A stretch of 59,239 nt of DNA from Methylomonas koyamae. Lineage in GTDB: Bacteria > Pseudomonadota > Gammaproteobacteria > Methylococcales > Methylomonadaceae. The position numbers and the translations under genes were made by a program. The DNA is taken from the NCBI RefSeq assembly GCF_001644025.1, contig NZ_LUUK01000202.1, positions 1 through 59,239 of the forward strand, in the 5' to 3' direction. How positions within the stretch are numbered: the first letter of the stretch is position 1; each line of letters starts with the position of its first letter. Below are positions 42,886-51,669 of the stretch, in pieces. The notes below the pieces were generated by a model. It saw only the letters and a program-made list of their open reading frames with translations. It did no database searches and was not told where the DNA came from.

Positions 42886-42891
42886 GATGGA

Positions 42892-43359
42892 ATGATGCGA
42901 GTCGAATACACCCCAATATATCGTCCTAACCTGGCTTCCGGCCAATGGGCCGCCATGCTGGACGGGATTTTGCAAACCGATCGGGCCAACTACGATTACC
43001 CACCTTACGACATTGAACTCGTCGAGGATAAACAGTACGCGATCAGTTTAGCGGTAGCTGGTTTCTCCCCGGAACAACTCACTATCGAAACCGAAAACAA
43101 GGTGTTGACCGTTAAGGGCGAAAAACCTCGGGCGGGCGATAAACGGCATTTTTTGCACGAAGGCATTGTCAGTCGCAATTTTGAGCGACGCTTCAATTTG
43201 GCCGAACACATCGAAGTGGCGGGCGCCCATTACCGCGACGGCATCCTGACCGTGCGCTTGACTAAGCGAGTGCCGGAAGCGATGAAGCCGCGCCGCATCG
43301 AAATCGATAGCGCCGGTCAAGTTTTAAGCCACGACGCGGCTGAAGTTAGCGTGGTTTGA
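42892..43359 (+). CDS. Small heat-shock protein, Hsp20 family
   Basis: 155 residues, IbpA-like size. A short N-terminal arm is followed by the alpha-crystallin domain from about residue 40 (YPPYDIELVEDKQYAISLAVAGFSPEQLTIETENKVLTVKGEK). The conserved NFERRFNLAEHIEVAGAHYRDGILTVRLTKRVPE closes the domain. It is an ATP-independent holdase. Two adjacent ATGs (42892, 42895) are possible after AGGAGG. The leader holds a predicted thermometer hairpin. Confidence 0.95.
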   Translation: MMRVEYTPIYRPNLASGQWAAMLDGILQTDRANYDYPPYDIELVEDKQYAISLAVAGFSPEQLTIETENKVLTVKGEKPRAGDKRHFLHEGIVSRNFERRFNLAEHIEVAGAHYRDGILTVRLTKRVPEAMKPRRIEIDSAGQVLSHDAAEVSVV

Positions 43360-43393
43360 GTTCCGCGGATCGAAGCGGTTTTTCCTGAATGAA

Positions 43394-43420
43394 GGTCGCC
43401 GGGTCTTACCGGCGGCCTTT
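43394..43420. terminator. Hairpin between hsp20 and ppa
   Basis: GGTCGCCGG (43394-43402) pairs with CCGGCGGCC (43409-43417), nine pairs with one G-T wobble, followed by TTT. It lies between convergent genes and may stop transcription from both sides. Confidence 0.6.
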
Positions 43421-43448
43421 GCACGGATAAAACGGCGAGCGGGTTGCA

Positions 43449-44072
43449 CTAGCCGTCGTCTTGGCAGCCGAAATGGTATTGGTAGTCGGCCATCGACCGT
43501 TTAATCACTTCGTGCGCTTCCTGTCTACCGTAGACGTGAGTAATTTCGCAAACGCTTTTCTCGCTGGGTAGGTGTTTGTAAGTCAAAAAGTAGTGTTTCA
43601 GACGGTTGATGTAGGATTCCGGACAATCGGAAACGTCGCGCCATTGCCGGTAAAACTCGTCGCCCTTCATCACCGCGATGATCTTGTCGTCGGCCTCGCC
43701 ACCGTCCAACAGTCGGAAACCTCCGATCGGTATCGCTTGCAGCAAGATGTCGCCGTGCGTCACGCTACGTTCGCTGAGTACGCAAATATCCAACGGGTCG
43801 CCGTCGCCCTTGCTGACCGGCCGGCCGGATTGCGCGGCTGCATATTCGGCGATTTTTTCAGCGCAATAGGTGCGCGGGATAAAGCCGTACAGGGTCGGAA
43901 TCATATTGGAAAATTTCTGAGGTCGGTCGATTTTCAGATAGCCGCTGTGTTTGTCGATCTCATATTTGACGGTATCGGACGGCACGATTTCGATAAATGC
44001 GGTGACGATGTCCGGAGCGCTATCGCCGGGAGCGATGCCGTGCCAGGGATGAGCTTTGTGTAGGATATTCAT
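43449..44072 (-). CDS. ppa: Inorganic pyrophosphatase, family I
   Basis: 207 residues. The metal-binding signature DGDPLDICVLSE is clear, with KYEIDKHSGYLKIDRP and YGFIPRTYC as further family I elements. It hydrolyses pyrophosphate in the cytosol. It overlaps the transglutaminase gene stop by four bases, so this enzyme sits at the end of the ATP-grasp/alpha-E - transglutaminase transcript. That link is unusual for a housekeeping pyrophosphatase. Confidence 0.94.
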   Translation of the reverse strand: MNILHKAHPWHGIAPGDSAPDIVTAFIEIVPSDTVKYEIDKHSGYLKIDRPQKFSNMIPTLYGFIPRTYCAEKIAEYAAAQSGRPVSKGDGDPLDICVLSERSVTHGDILLQAIPIGGFRLLDGGEADDKIIAVMKGDEFYRQWRDVSDCPESYINRLKHYFLTYKHLPSEKSVCEITHVYGRQEAHEVIKRSMADYQYHFGCQDDG

Positions 44073-45040
44073 GGAATCGGAGGAGTTGGATTCAAAGGGG
44101 TTATTTTAGCCGGGTTATTGGCGGCGGCGCTTGTCGGGTTGCCGCGAATGCCGACTGCGTCAGGTTCGAGATTTTCTACGGAGACGGAGACTGTCAATTC
44201 GTGATTCTGGCCGCCGAAAATCACGCCCTTCAGCGGTGCGACGTCGCCGTAGTCGCGGCCCCAGGCCACGGTAATATGGCGGTCGCCGGGCAGTTGATTG
44301 TTGGTGGGGTCGAAATCCAGCCAGCCCAGTTCCGGCAGAAACACCGAAAACCACGCGTGCGAGGCGTCGGCGCCGATCAATTTTTCGACGCCCGGCGGCG
44401 GTAGGGTTTCGATATAGCCGCTGACATACCGGGCCGCCAAGCCTTGCGAGCGGATGCAACCAATCGCCAGGTGGGCGAAATCTTGACAGACTCCGCGCCG
44501 ATGCTCCAGCACTTCGCTCAGTGGGGTCGCCAGATTGCTGAAATGCGGATCGAAAGTAAAGTCGCGGAAGATACGCTGCATCAAATCGTGAACCGCTTCG
44601 ATCAATGGTCGGCCGGGCGTGAAAGACGCGCCGGCATACTCGGCCAGGTCCGCCGAGGGCGGGATATAGGGCGACGTCAGCGAGAATTGGCGGGCCTCCT
44701 GCATCGCTTCGCCGGTATCGGCGGACAGTGCCGCCTTGACGCTTTCCCAATCGGCCGATTCGCACCAGTCCAACTGGGCTGGCACCGGGGCGACGACAAT
44801 ATCGCTAATGGCGGTGACCGCGAATTCCCGATGGGGTTCTCGGATTGAAAACCAGGTGACCCTGTTGCCGAAAAAATCGCTGCGCAGTCGGTAATCGCTG
44901 GGCTTGGGGCTGATTTCCAGCGTCGAGGCCAGCAGTTGTTGGTGCGGGCACGCGCGAGGCTGCATCCTGACTTCGTTGTAAGACAGGGCTACCATGTCGC
45001 GATAACGGTAACGGGTGGTATGGGTAACGCGGTAGCGCAT
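44069..45040 (-). CDS. Transglutaminase-like protein of the alpha-E/ATP-grasp cluster
   Basis: 323 residues. It opens with the N-terminal beta domain MRYRVTHTTRYRYRDMVALSYNEVRMQPR. The cysteine-peptidase-like triad is Cys in RRGVCQDFAHLAIG, His in GADASHAWFSVFLPELGW and Asp in LDFDPTNN. This family regularly sits with circularly permuted ATP-grasp, alpha-E and Anbu genes and is thought to act on a peptide-type linkage made by the ATP-grasp enzyme. Its substrate is unknown. Thirteen bases follow the ATP-grasp/alpha-E gene. Confidence 0.9.
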   Translation of the reverse strand: MRYRVTHTTRYRYRDMVALSYNEVRMQPRACPHQQLLASTLEISPKPSDYRLRSDFFGNRVTWFSIREPHREFAVTAISDIVVAPVPAQLDWCESADWESVKAALSADTGEAMQEARQFSLTSPYIPPSADLAEYAGASFTPGRPLIEAVHDLMQRIFRDFTFDPHFSNLATPLSEVLEHRRGVCQDFAHLAIGCIRSQGLAARYVSGYIETLPPPGVEKLIGADASHAWFSVFLPELGWLDFDPTNNQLPGDRHITVAWGRDYGDVAPLKGVIFGGQNHELTVSVSVENLEPDAVGIRGNPTSAAANNPAKITPLNPTPPIP

Positions 45041-45053
45041 GCGGCCTCCTGCC

Positions 45054-47594
45054 TCAAGACAGCGATTGCGGCGTGTCGCCGTGACGGAAATAGCCGGCGG
45101 TCAGCGTATCCGATAACGCCGCCAGCAACGCATAAATCCGGCTGAGTTGTTGATCCAGGGTCTCCCGCACGCCGGATTTCTCGACGACCAGCCAAGTGTC
45201 GATGTCGGTCAGATTCAGTATGCAGTTGGCTTCCAGCATCAAGCGCTGCGCTGGGCCGAGCCGGCCGGTTTCGGTTTCCCTAGGCAACTTGTCGGCATGC
45301 TCCTGCAAGCGGGCGATTTGATACGCCAGCGAACGCGGATTGTTGGGGTCCAGCACCAGCAGCTCCAAAAACGACGCCAATTCCGGGTTGCTGCGGTAGT
45401 GTTGCCGATAACAGATCAAGTTGTCGCTACACTCCAGCAAGGTCTCGATCAGTCTGGTTTCCGCGCCTTCCGGCAGCGGCTCGGCAAATCCGGTCCGCAA
45501 CACCGAAATCAATTGCAGACCCCGCTCCAGGCGACGGCCGATGTCCAAAAACAACCAACCGTTGCCTCGCGTCATGCTTTCCATCACCAAACCGCTGAAT
45601 GCGGACAGCGAGGTGACCAGTTGATCCAGGTGCTCTTGCATCGTCCACAAACCGGTTTTACCGGCGCGTTTGGTGTCGGCGATTTGCTCGCCAATTTCGT
45701 CGATAACCCGCCAAGTATCGGACGACCATAAATCCCGCACCGCGTAGCCGGCTTGTTGCAAGCCCCGCACCGAATTGGGCAGGCTGCCGGGTCGGGTATC
45801 GTCCTGCATCAAGGCCAGCAGTTCCGGCTCAGGCGCGCGCAGGAGCTTGTCGTCCGCTTTCTTGCCGAAGAAGCCGGGATAACTACCGGTCAGACTCGTG
45901 ACGCAGTGCAGCAGGCGATGCAGGCTGGGCGGATAGTCGGGATGGTCGCTGTCCGGGTTAATCACCAACCGCTTCAACGTCGCCCGCAACAGACGCACGC
46001 AGCCTTCGGCGCGTTCCGCATTGCGGCCCACCCAAAAAATATTGTCGGCGGCTCGGCTCGGCAAGGCATTGCGCAATCCGGGAGGTCCGCCGGCGCTGGC
46101 CGGGCCGGCGCTGGCCGGCGGGGATTGCGGTTCGGTGGCTATGACCCAAGTATCCTTGCTGATGCTGCCGAGTTGATTGGTAATGTAAACGTCGCCATAG
46201 TTGGGCGCGCTACGGGTCAGGCCTCCGGGCATCAGTGCGTAGCCGCCGGCCCTGGCCACCGCGAAACAACGCAGCAAGGCCTGGCGCGGTTCGAAGCCGT
46301 CGCCGACCATCGACGGCACGGTCGAGAAACTTTCGTATTCCTGGGCGACGTAAAAGGCGGGGCGGGCTCGGATACGCTCGCGCCAGACCTCCAGCTGCGA
46401 CTTGCTGAGCTGGTGGCCGAACACCGCGTGTTCGCCGGGTTGCCGGTAAATCGGTTTGATGACCAGACGTTTCAGATTGGCGAGGACATAGGACAATTCG
46501 CCGGCCTGACCGCACCACCAGGTGGCGATCGAATTCAGCTTTAACGGTTGGCCGAGAAAGTGTTGTGCGATACCGGGCAGGAAGGCCAACAGACCGGGGT
46601 TTTCCAGAATCCCGCTGCCGAGCGGATTGGCGATCGCGACATTGCCGCGTCTGGCCGCTTCCAAAAGGCCGGGCACGCCCAGGCGCGAATCTTCGCGCAG
46701 TTCCAGCGGGTCGCAATAATTGTCGTCTACCCGGCGCAGAATCACGTCGACCCGTTGCAAACCGGTCAGCGATTTTAGCCAGACATAGCCGTCGCGGACG
46801 GTCAGGTCGTCACCTTGCACCAGTGGGTAGCCCAGGTAGGACGCCAGGTAGGCGTGTTCGAAAAAAGTTTCGTTGAGCGGGCCGGGGGTCAGTACCACCA
46901 CCATCGGCGTGTGGGCGGTTTGCGGAGCGATCGCGTTCAGACCGGCCCGTAGCGCCTGAAAGAATCGGGCCAATCGGTGGACCTGGGCATCTCGAAACAG
47001 GCTCGGCAATACCCTCGACATCGCCAAACGGTTTTCCAATGCGTAACCGGCGCCCGACGGCGCTTGGGTGCGGTCGCCCAGTACCCACATCTTGTTGTCG
47101 GGGCCGCGCGCCAAATCGGCGGCATACAATACCAATTGTTGCTCGCCCGGCAAGCGCACTTGATCGCAAGCGCGCAGGAAGCCGCCGTGGTTGTATATCA
47201 GCTCCAGCGGCAGCAGGTTCTTTTTGATCAGCGTGCGCGGGCCGTACAAGTCGGCCAATACCAGATTCAGCAATTCGGCGCGTTGCAACAGGCCGGCTTC
47301 GATATCGAACCACTCGTTGCCGGAAACGACGAAGGGTACCGGGTCGAGCTGCCAAGGTCGGTTCAGGCCGTCCGGATCGCCGTAGACGTTATAGGTGACA
47401 CCGTTCTCACGCAACAACCGTAGCGCTTCGCGATACCGGTGAGCCAGTTCCTCGGGTCCCAACTGTTGCAGAGCCTCCATCAAATGCCGCCAATGCGGCC
47501 GGACGCGACCGGATTTGTCGAGCATTTCGTCGTAGACGCTGGGGTTCAGACGATAGCCGGGGGATAACGCTTCTTCTAGCAATAACTGGCTCAT
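45054..47594 (-). CDS. Fused circularly permuted ATP-grasp / alpha-E protein
   Basis: 846 residues. The first ~480 form a circularly permuted ATP-grasp domain (DUF404/DUF407 type): NPSVYDEMLDKSGRVRPHW, NGVTYNVYGDPDGLNRPWQLDPVPFV, VLGDRTQAPSGAGYALENR, VVVLTPGPLNETFFEHAYLASYLGYPLVQGDDL. The last ~320 form an alpha-E (DUF403) helical domain starting NALPSRAADNIFWVGRNAERAEGCVRLLRATL. A Pro/Ala/Gly-rich link near 490-505 joins them. Such ATP-grasps are predicted peptide ligases. The same two domains occur as separate genes on the opposite strand next door. Confidence 0.92.
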   Translation of the reverse strand: MSQLLLEEALSPGYRLNPSVYDEMLDKSGRVRPHWRHLMEALQQLGPEELAHRYREALRLLRENGVTYNVYGDPDGLNRPWQLDPVPFVVSGNEWFDIEAGLLQRAELLNLVLADLYGPRTLIKKNLLPLELIYNHGGFLRACDQVRLPGEQQLVLYAADLARGPDNKMWVLGDRTQAPSGAGYALENRLAMSRVLPSLFRDAQVHRLARFFQALRAGLNAIAPQTAHTPMVVVLTPGPLNETFFEHAYLASYLGYPLVQGDDLTVRDGYVWLKSLTGLQRVDVILRRVDDNYCDPLELREDSRLGVPGLLEAARRGNVAIANPLGSGILENPGLLAFLPGIAQHFLGQPLKLNSIATWWCGQAGELSYVLANLKRLVIKPIYRQPGEHAVFGHQLSKSQLEVWRERIRARPAFYVAQEYESFSTVPSMVGDGFEPRQALLRCFAVARAGGYALMPGGLTRSAPNYGDVYITNQLGSISKDTWVIATEPQSPPASAGPASAGGPPGLRNALPSRAADNIFWVGRNAERAEGCVRLLRATLKRLVINPDSDHPDYPPSLHRLLHCVTSLTGSYPGFFGKKADDKLLRAPEPELLALMQDDTRPGSLPNSVRGLQQAGYAVRDLWSSDTWRVIDEIGEQIADTKRAGKTGLWTMQEHLDQLVTSLSAFSGLVMESMTRGNGWLFLDIGRRLERGLQLISVLRTGFAEPLPEGAETRLIETLLECSDNLICYRQHYRSNPELASFLELLVLDPNNPRSLAYQIARLQEHADKLPRETETGRLGPAQRLMLEANCILNLTDIDTWLVVEKSGVRETLDQQLSRIYALLAALSDTLTAGYFRHGDTPQSLS

Positions 47595-47870
47595 GGGCTT
47601 AGTTTGCCGGTTTAAGTCGTTTGGCGCAATTTGCGGTGGGAAGCCGAGCGATTTTTGCTGGGTCGGGGTGAGCGCGGAGTCAATGGCGGTCCTGAGTTGA
47701 CGAACGATAAGCTAAGCGACAGCAAATTTCGCGCCTAAGTGTATATCGGGAGACCCGCGGGCGGGCGGGCAACGATGTGGCAGCGAGGGGCGGCATTTTC
47801 GTGTGTTTCCGACCGCCAGTATCCGTACCGGTGGTTCGATTGTCCGATTTTTGGGCAGCTGTTGGCAATA

Positions 47871-47887
47871 TGCACAGCTTTGGTGAA
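47871..47887 (+). promoter_or_regulatory. NtrC-like binding site
   Basis: TGCACAGCTTTGGTGAA matches the NtrC dyad TGCACCA-N3-TGGTGCA at 11 of its 14 defined positions. It is 24 bases upstream of the -24 element, closer than most NtrC sites, so it may be one of several or a fortuitous match. Confidence 0.4.
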
Positions 47888-47910
47888 TACCGCGCTTTTT
47901 CCGGGCTTTT

Positions 47911-47926
47911 TGGCATCAGGCTTGCA
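47911..47926 (+). promoter_or_regulatory. Sigma-54 promoter for the ATP-grasp/alpha-E pair
   Basis: TGGCATCAGGCTTGCA matches TGGCACG-N4-TTGCW with the invariant GG and GC at correct spacing. It lies 110 bases before the start codon at 48036. It implies activation by an enhancer-binding protein such as NtrC or NifA. Confidence 0.75.
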
Positions 47927-48035
47927 TTGACGAAATGAAACCCGCGCAAACGGCGCGGGGTGAATCCGGAATCGGCTTTTGTGCGCCAACTTAGTGCGGT
48001 CCGGCACCATAATAGCGATAACCAGGGATGCCCGC

Positions 48036-49493
48036 ATGAAGTCCGAGCAATCGATATGGGCGCAATACCGCGCCAACCAAGCCTACGACGAAATGATGGA
48101 TGGTGGCGGCCAGCCGCGTCAAACGTGCGCCACTTTGAGTCAGTACTTGCAATCCTTGGGCATGGAAGCCATCAAGGGGCGCCTGTCGGCCGCCGAGGCG
48201 GCGATATTGGAGATGGGTATTACCTTCACCGTCTATAGCGACGAAGGCAACATCGACCGGGCTTGGCCGTTCGACATCATTCCGCGCTTAATCGATTTTC
48301 AGGAGTGGCAGGGTATCGACGCCGGCTTGCGGCAGCGTTTGCGTGCATTGAACCACTTCATCGACGATGTTTATAACGAGCGGCAGATCATCAAGGACGG
48401 CGTGGTGCCGACCGAATTGATTGCGAGTTCCAGCAATTTTCGGCCGGAATGTGTTGGGTTCAAGCCTAAGTTCGGGGTTTGGGCCAATATCTGCGGTAGC
48501 GATTTGGTACGCGACGGCGACGGCGTGGTTTACGTACTGGAAGACAATTTGCGGGTGCCGTCCGGCGTGTCTTACATGATAGAGAACCGGGTCATCACCA
48601 AGCGAGTGTTTCCAGAGTTACTCGAGAACTTGAACATACTGCCGGTGGACGACTACCCGACCCAGTTGTTCGAAATGCTGACGTCGATTGCGCCGAGACC
48701 GGAGGATCAGCCGCAAATCGCGGTATTGACGCCCGGAATTTATAACTCGGCATACTTCGAACATGCATTTTTGGCTCAACAAATGGGCGCCGAGTTGGTC
48801 GAAGGCGGCGACCTGGTGGTCAAGGACGATGATTGCGTGTACATGCGCACCGTCAAGGGTTTGGAAAAAGTCGACGTGATCTATCGGCGGATCGACGATA
48901 TGTTCCTCGACCCGGAGGTGTTTCGGAAGGATTCGGTGCTGGGCGTCAAAGGCTTGCTGAGGGCTTGGAAAGCCGGCAACGTGGCGTTGGCGAACGCGCC
49001 CGGCGCCGGCGTCGCCGACGACAAGGTGGTGTATGCCTACGTGCCGGCGATGATCCGCTACTATCTTAACGAAGAGCCGCTGTTGCCCAACGTACCCACC
49101 TATCTTTGTAGCGATCCCGAGCAATGCGCCTACGTGCTGGAGCATTTGGCCGAATTGGTCGTCAAGCCGGCCAACGAGTCCGGCGGTTACGGCATGTTGG
49201 TCGGGCCGCATGCCACCCAGAAAGACATCAAGCAATTTCATAAACTGGTCCAGGCCAATCCGCGCAACTACATCGCGCAGCCCACGCTGGCGCTTTCGAC
49301 CTGTCCGACCTTGTGCGGCGATCGGTTGGAGCCTCGCCACATCGATTTGCGGCCGTTCATCCTGCAAGGCGAGCGCGGTTTCGTGACCGCCGGCGGTCTG
49401 ACCCGCGTCGCGTTAAAAGCCGGTTCGCTGGTCGTTAACTCGTCGCAGGGCGGCGGCAGCAAGGACACTTGGATCATCAACCGGGAGAAATGA
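48036..49493 (+). CDS. Circularly permuted ATP-grasp protein (DUF404/407)
   Basis: 485 residues from MKSEQSIWAQYRANQAYDEMMDGGGQPRQ. It contains the nucleotide-site segments FKPKFGVWANICGSDLVRDGDGVVYVLEDNLRVPSGVSYMIENR, IAVLTPGIYNSAYFEHAFLAQQMGAELVEGGDL, and LAELVVKPANESGGYGMLVGP. It lacks a fused alpha-E domain; the next gene, two bases on, supplies it. Predicted to make a peptide or amide bond on an unknown substrate. Preceded by a sigma-54 promoter. An open extension to 47979 exists, but the ATG at 48036 has an AGGGA site. Confidence 0.92.
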   Translation: MKSEQSIWAQYRANQAYDEMMDGGGQPRQTCATLSQYLQSLGMEAIKGRLSAAEAAILEMGITFTVYSDEGNIDRAWPFDIIPRLIDFQEWQGIDAGLRQRLRALNHFIDDVYNERQIIKDGVVPTELIASSSNFRPECVGFKPKFGVWANICGSDLVRDGDGVVYVLEDNLRVPSGVSYMIENRVITKRVFPELLENLNILPVDDYPTQLFEMLTSIAPRPEDQPQIAVLTPGIYNSAYFEHAFLAQQMGAELVEGGDLVVKDDDCVYMRTVKGLEKVDVIYRRIDDMFLDPEVFRKDSVLGVKGLLRAWKAGNVALANAPGAGVADDKVVYAYVPAMIRYYLNEEPLLPNVPTYLCSDPEQCAYVLEHLAELVVKPANESGGYGMLVGPHATQKDIKQFHKLVQANPRNYIAQPTLALSTCPTLCGDRLEPRHIDLRPFILQGERGFVTAGGLTRVALKAGSLVVNSSQGGGSKDTWIINREK

Positions 49494-49494
49494 C

Positions 49495-50463
49495 ATGCTA
49501 TCTCGCTCCGCCGAACGTCTCTATTGGCTGGCCCGCTATCTGGAACGCACCGAGAACACCGCTCGCTTGATCAGCGCGACGATGCACTTGATCTACGATT
49601 TGCCCTACGGCGTTGAAATGGGCTGGCACAATCTGCTGAATATTTGCGGCGTGGAGGCCGGGTTTTACCAGCGCTTCAAAAACCCCAGCGAGCACAATAC
49701 CACCCGTTTCCTGTTGGCCGATACCGGTAATCCCGGTTCGCTGTTATCGTCGTTGTCGGCGGCGCGGGAAAATATCCGCACCAGTCGCGAACTGATGCCG
49801 GACGAAGCTTGGGAATTGGTCAACGAAATGTATCTGTACGCCAACAACCATCTGGACAGTTTGTCGAATCGGCGTGGCCGGGCTCAGTATTTGCAGGAAA
49901 TCATGGCCGGTTGCCAACGCTTCACCGGCTTTATTTACGGCGCGATGAGCCGAAACGACGCGTACCGTTTTTTATGCATCGGCCGCAATATCGAGCGGGC
50001 CGACATGACCAGCCGGATCATGGACTTCGGTAGCGTGCTGTTGGCGGAAAACCGCAGCCACAAGATGCGCGAGTACGAAACCATTCTATGGATCAACGTC
50101 TTGAAATCGCTGAGCGCGGTGTTGATGTACCGCAAGCAGGTGCGTCAGCGCATCAAGGGCGAGGATGTGTTGGACTACTTGCTGAAGAATCCGGATTTTC
50201 CGCGAGCGGTGCTGCATTGTCTGGACGAGATCGCCCATTGCATCAAGCGTTTGCCCAATGCCACGGCCTTATTCCCGCATTTGGAAGCGCTGGAGAATCG
50301 CATCCTGGCTGTCGATCTGCGTCAAACGCCGCCCGGCGAACTGCACGCATTGCTGGACGATCTGCAAACCCGTTTCGACGACTTGCACCGGCGCATCGCG
50401 GCCGCCTGGTTTTTCGACGCCGACAACGGCGAAGCGAGCATGGAGTTGGAAAAGGCGGCTTAG
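49495..50463 (+). CDS. Alpha-E domain protein (DUF403)
   Basis: 322 residues, an all-helical alpha-E protein. It opens MLSRSAERLYWLARYLERTENTARLISATMHL, the family signature, and has MSRNDAYRFLCIGRNIERADMTSRIMDFGSVLL as the second repeat-like helix pair. It is the regular partner of the circularly permuted ATP-grasp. The fused 846-aa protein carries a homologous domain. It starts two bases after the ATP-grasp gene. Confidence 0.92.
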   Translation: MLSRSAERLYWLARYLERTENTARLISATMHLIYDLPYGVEMGWHNLLNICGVEAGFYQRFKNPSEHNTTRFLLADTGNPGSLLSSLSAARENIRTSRELMPDEAWELVNEMYLYANNHLDSLSNRRGRAQYLQEIMAGCQRFTGFIYGAMSRNDAYRFLCIGRNIERADMTSRIMDFGSVLLAENRSHKMREYETILWINVLKSLSAVLMYRKQVRQRIKGEDVLDYLLKNPDFPRAVLHCLDEIAHCIKRLPNATALFPHLEALENRILAVDLRQTPPGELHALLDDLQTRFDDLHRRIAAAWFFDADNGEASMELEKAA

Positions 50464-50541
50464 CTGCCGTTTTAGCGAAGGCATTGGCGGGCGCTACAAA
50501 TCCTTAGCGCCCCGCGGATTTGGCGCAGGCCGAAGGGTCGG

Positions 50542-50560
50542 CGCTTGGGTACGGTTTTTG
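50542..50560 (+). repeat. Left copy of a direct repeat flanking the Anbu gene
   Basis: CGCTTGGGTACGGTTTTTG recurs as CGCTTGGTACGGTTTTTG at 51612-51629, one base shorter, in the same orientation. The pair brackets the Anbu gene. Each copy also loosely resembles a sigma-54 promoter (GGTACG-N4-TTG), but no plus-strand gene follows this one. Confidence 0.5.
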
Positions 50561-50620
50561 CGCCGAAATACTGTCGATACGGCGCCGTTCAGCGTTAGGC
50601 CGCCGCGTGGGCGGCTCGGT

Positions 50621-51373
50621 TTAGAAGCAGCCCGGCAGCGGTTTGGCGTCATCCTTGCTGAATTGCGGCAAGGTCGCGAAGGCCTCCTTTAGCTTTTCGT
50701 GCCACATCCGCCGCAATTGAATCAGGTATTCGTTATCTTCCTGAAAGCAGTAATACTCGTCCAGCTTCATCGCATCCTTCGTGTAAATCAACAGCTCCAC
50801 CGGCGCGCCGACGCTGGCGTTGCTGCGCATCGTCGAATCCATCGAAATCAGGCAACAGCGGCCGGCTTCGTGCAGGTCGGTATCGATTTTCAAAAATCGA
50901 TCCAGCACCGGTTTGCCGTATTTGTTCTCGCCGATTTGCAAATAAGGCGTTTGCCGCGAGGTGGTGATGCAATTGCCCTCCGGGTAAACCAGATAGGCGC
51001 CGTGCGGCTCCTGGGCAATCTGGCCGGCCAGAATGAAGGTTGCCGACGGATTGAAGCTGCTTTGACCATCGTCGGTGTGGCGGCGCTGTTTTTCCACGCT
51101 GATCCTTCCCAAATACTCGGCGGCTTCGGACAAGTAATGCACGGTGTTCAAATTGATTTCCGCATGTTCCTTGATGTCGCGCTTGATTTGGTCGATGACC
51201 GACTGCGTGGTGGCCAGATTGCCGGCGCTGAGCATGACGATCTTGCGGTCGGGGTTGGTGTTGAACGCGTGCATCTTGCCGTAAATGCTGACATTGTCGA
51301 TGCCGGCATTGGTTCTGGAATCCGAAGTTAACACCAGTCCGTCCTTCAACGAGACTGCAATACAGTAAGTCAT
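50621..51373 (-). CDS. Proteasome-type peptidase Anbu (BPH)
   Basis: 250 residues. It starts MTYCIAVSLKDGLVLTSDSRTNAG, a proteasome beta-subunit fold with the N-terminal Thr2 as predicted nucleophile after Met removal. FATLPQ and the C-terminal tail complete the Anbu family pattern (also called bacterial proteasome homologue). Anbu genes typically occur with alpha-E, ATP-grasp and transglutaminase genes, as they do here. Its substrate is unknown, perhaps the product of the ATP-grasp ligase. It is on the opposite strand to the split pair. Confidence 0.92.
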   Translation of the reverse strand: MTYCIAVSLKDGLVLTSDSRTNAGIDNVSIYGKMHAFNTNPDRKIVMLSAGNLATTQSVIDQIKRDIKEHAEINLNTVHYLSEAAEYLGRISVEKQRRHTDDGQSSFNPSATFILAGQIAQEPHGAYLVYPEGNCITTSRQTPYLQIGENKYGKPVLDRFLKIDTDLHEAGRCCLISMDSTMRSNASVGAPVELLIYTKDAMKLDEYYCFQEDNEYLIQLRRMWHEKLKEAFATLPQFSKDDAKPLPGCF

Positions 51374-51611
51374 GCGCGCTGCCTGAAATGAAGTAATCGG
51401 TTCAGTGTACTAAAGTCGGCGAGTCAGGCCAAGCCGACCGGCGCAATTGCCGACACGTCGGCGGCGGATAGGGAATTTATCAACAATATTAACCAGATAG
51501 CTTGCATGGAATCTGGCGGAGTTGGTGCGGCAGACCGCACCGTGCTGGTGCGACAGCTACCGTCGCCGCGCCGGTAGGCCGGCGCCGGCCGGCGAAATTC
51601 GTGGTTTCGGT

Positions 51612-51629
51612 CGCTTGGTACGGTTTTTG
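51612..51629 (+). repeat. Right copy of the direct repeat flanking the Anbu gene
   Basis: CGCTTGGTACGGTTTTTG matches the copy at 50542-50560 apart from one missing G. Read as a promoter, TGGTACG-N4-TTGTT is a weak sigma-54 candidate about 170 bases upstream of the Cache-like gene. Confidence 0.5.
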
Positions 51630-51669
51630 TTTCCCGTTTGGCGGCCGCACGGAGATCGGCGGCGTGTAG

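Larger units (their letters stand above)
47595..48035. other. 441-base divergent region between the two ATP-grasp loci
   Basis: No gene is supported. On the plus strand it carries an NtrC-like site (47871-47887) and a sigma-54 promoter (47911-47926) for the split ATP-grasp / alpha-E pair. I found no equivalent sigma-54 signal for the minus-strand operon. Confidence 0.75.
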
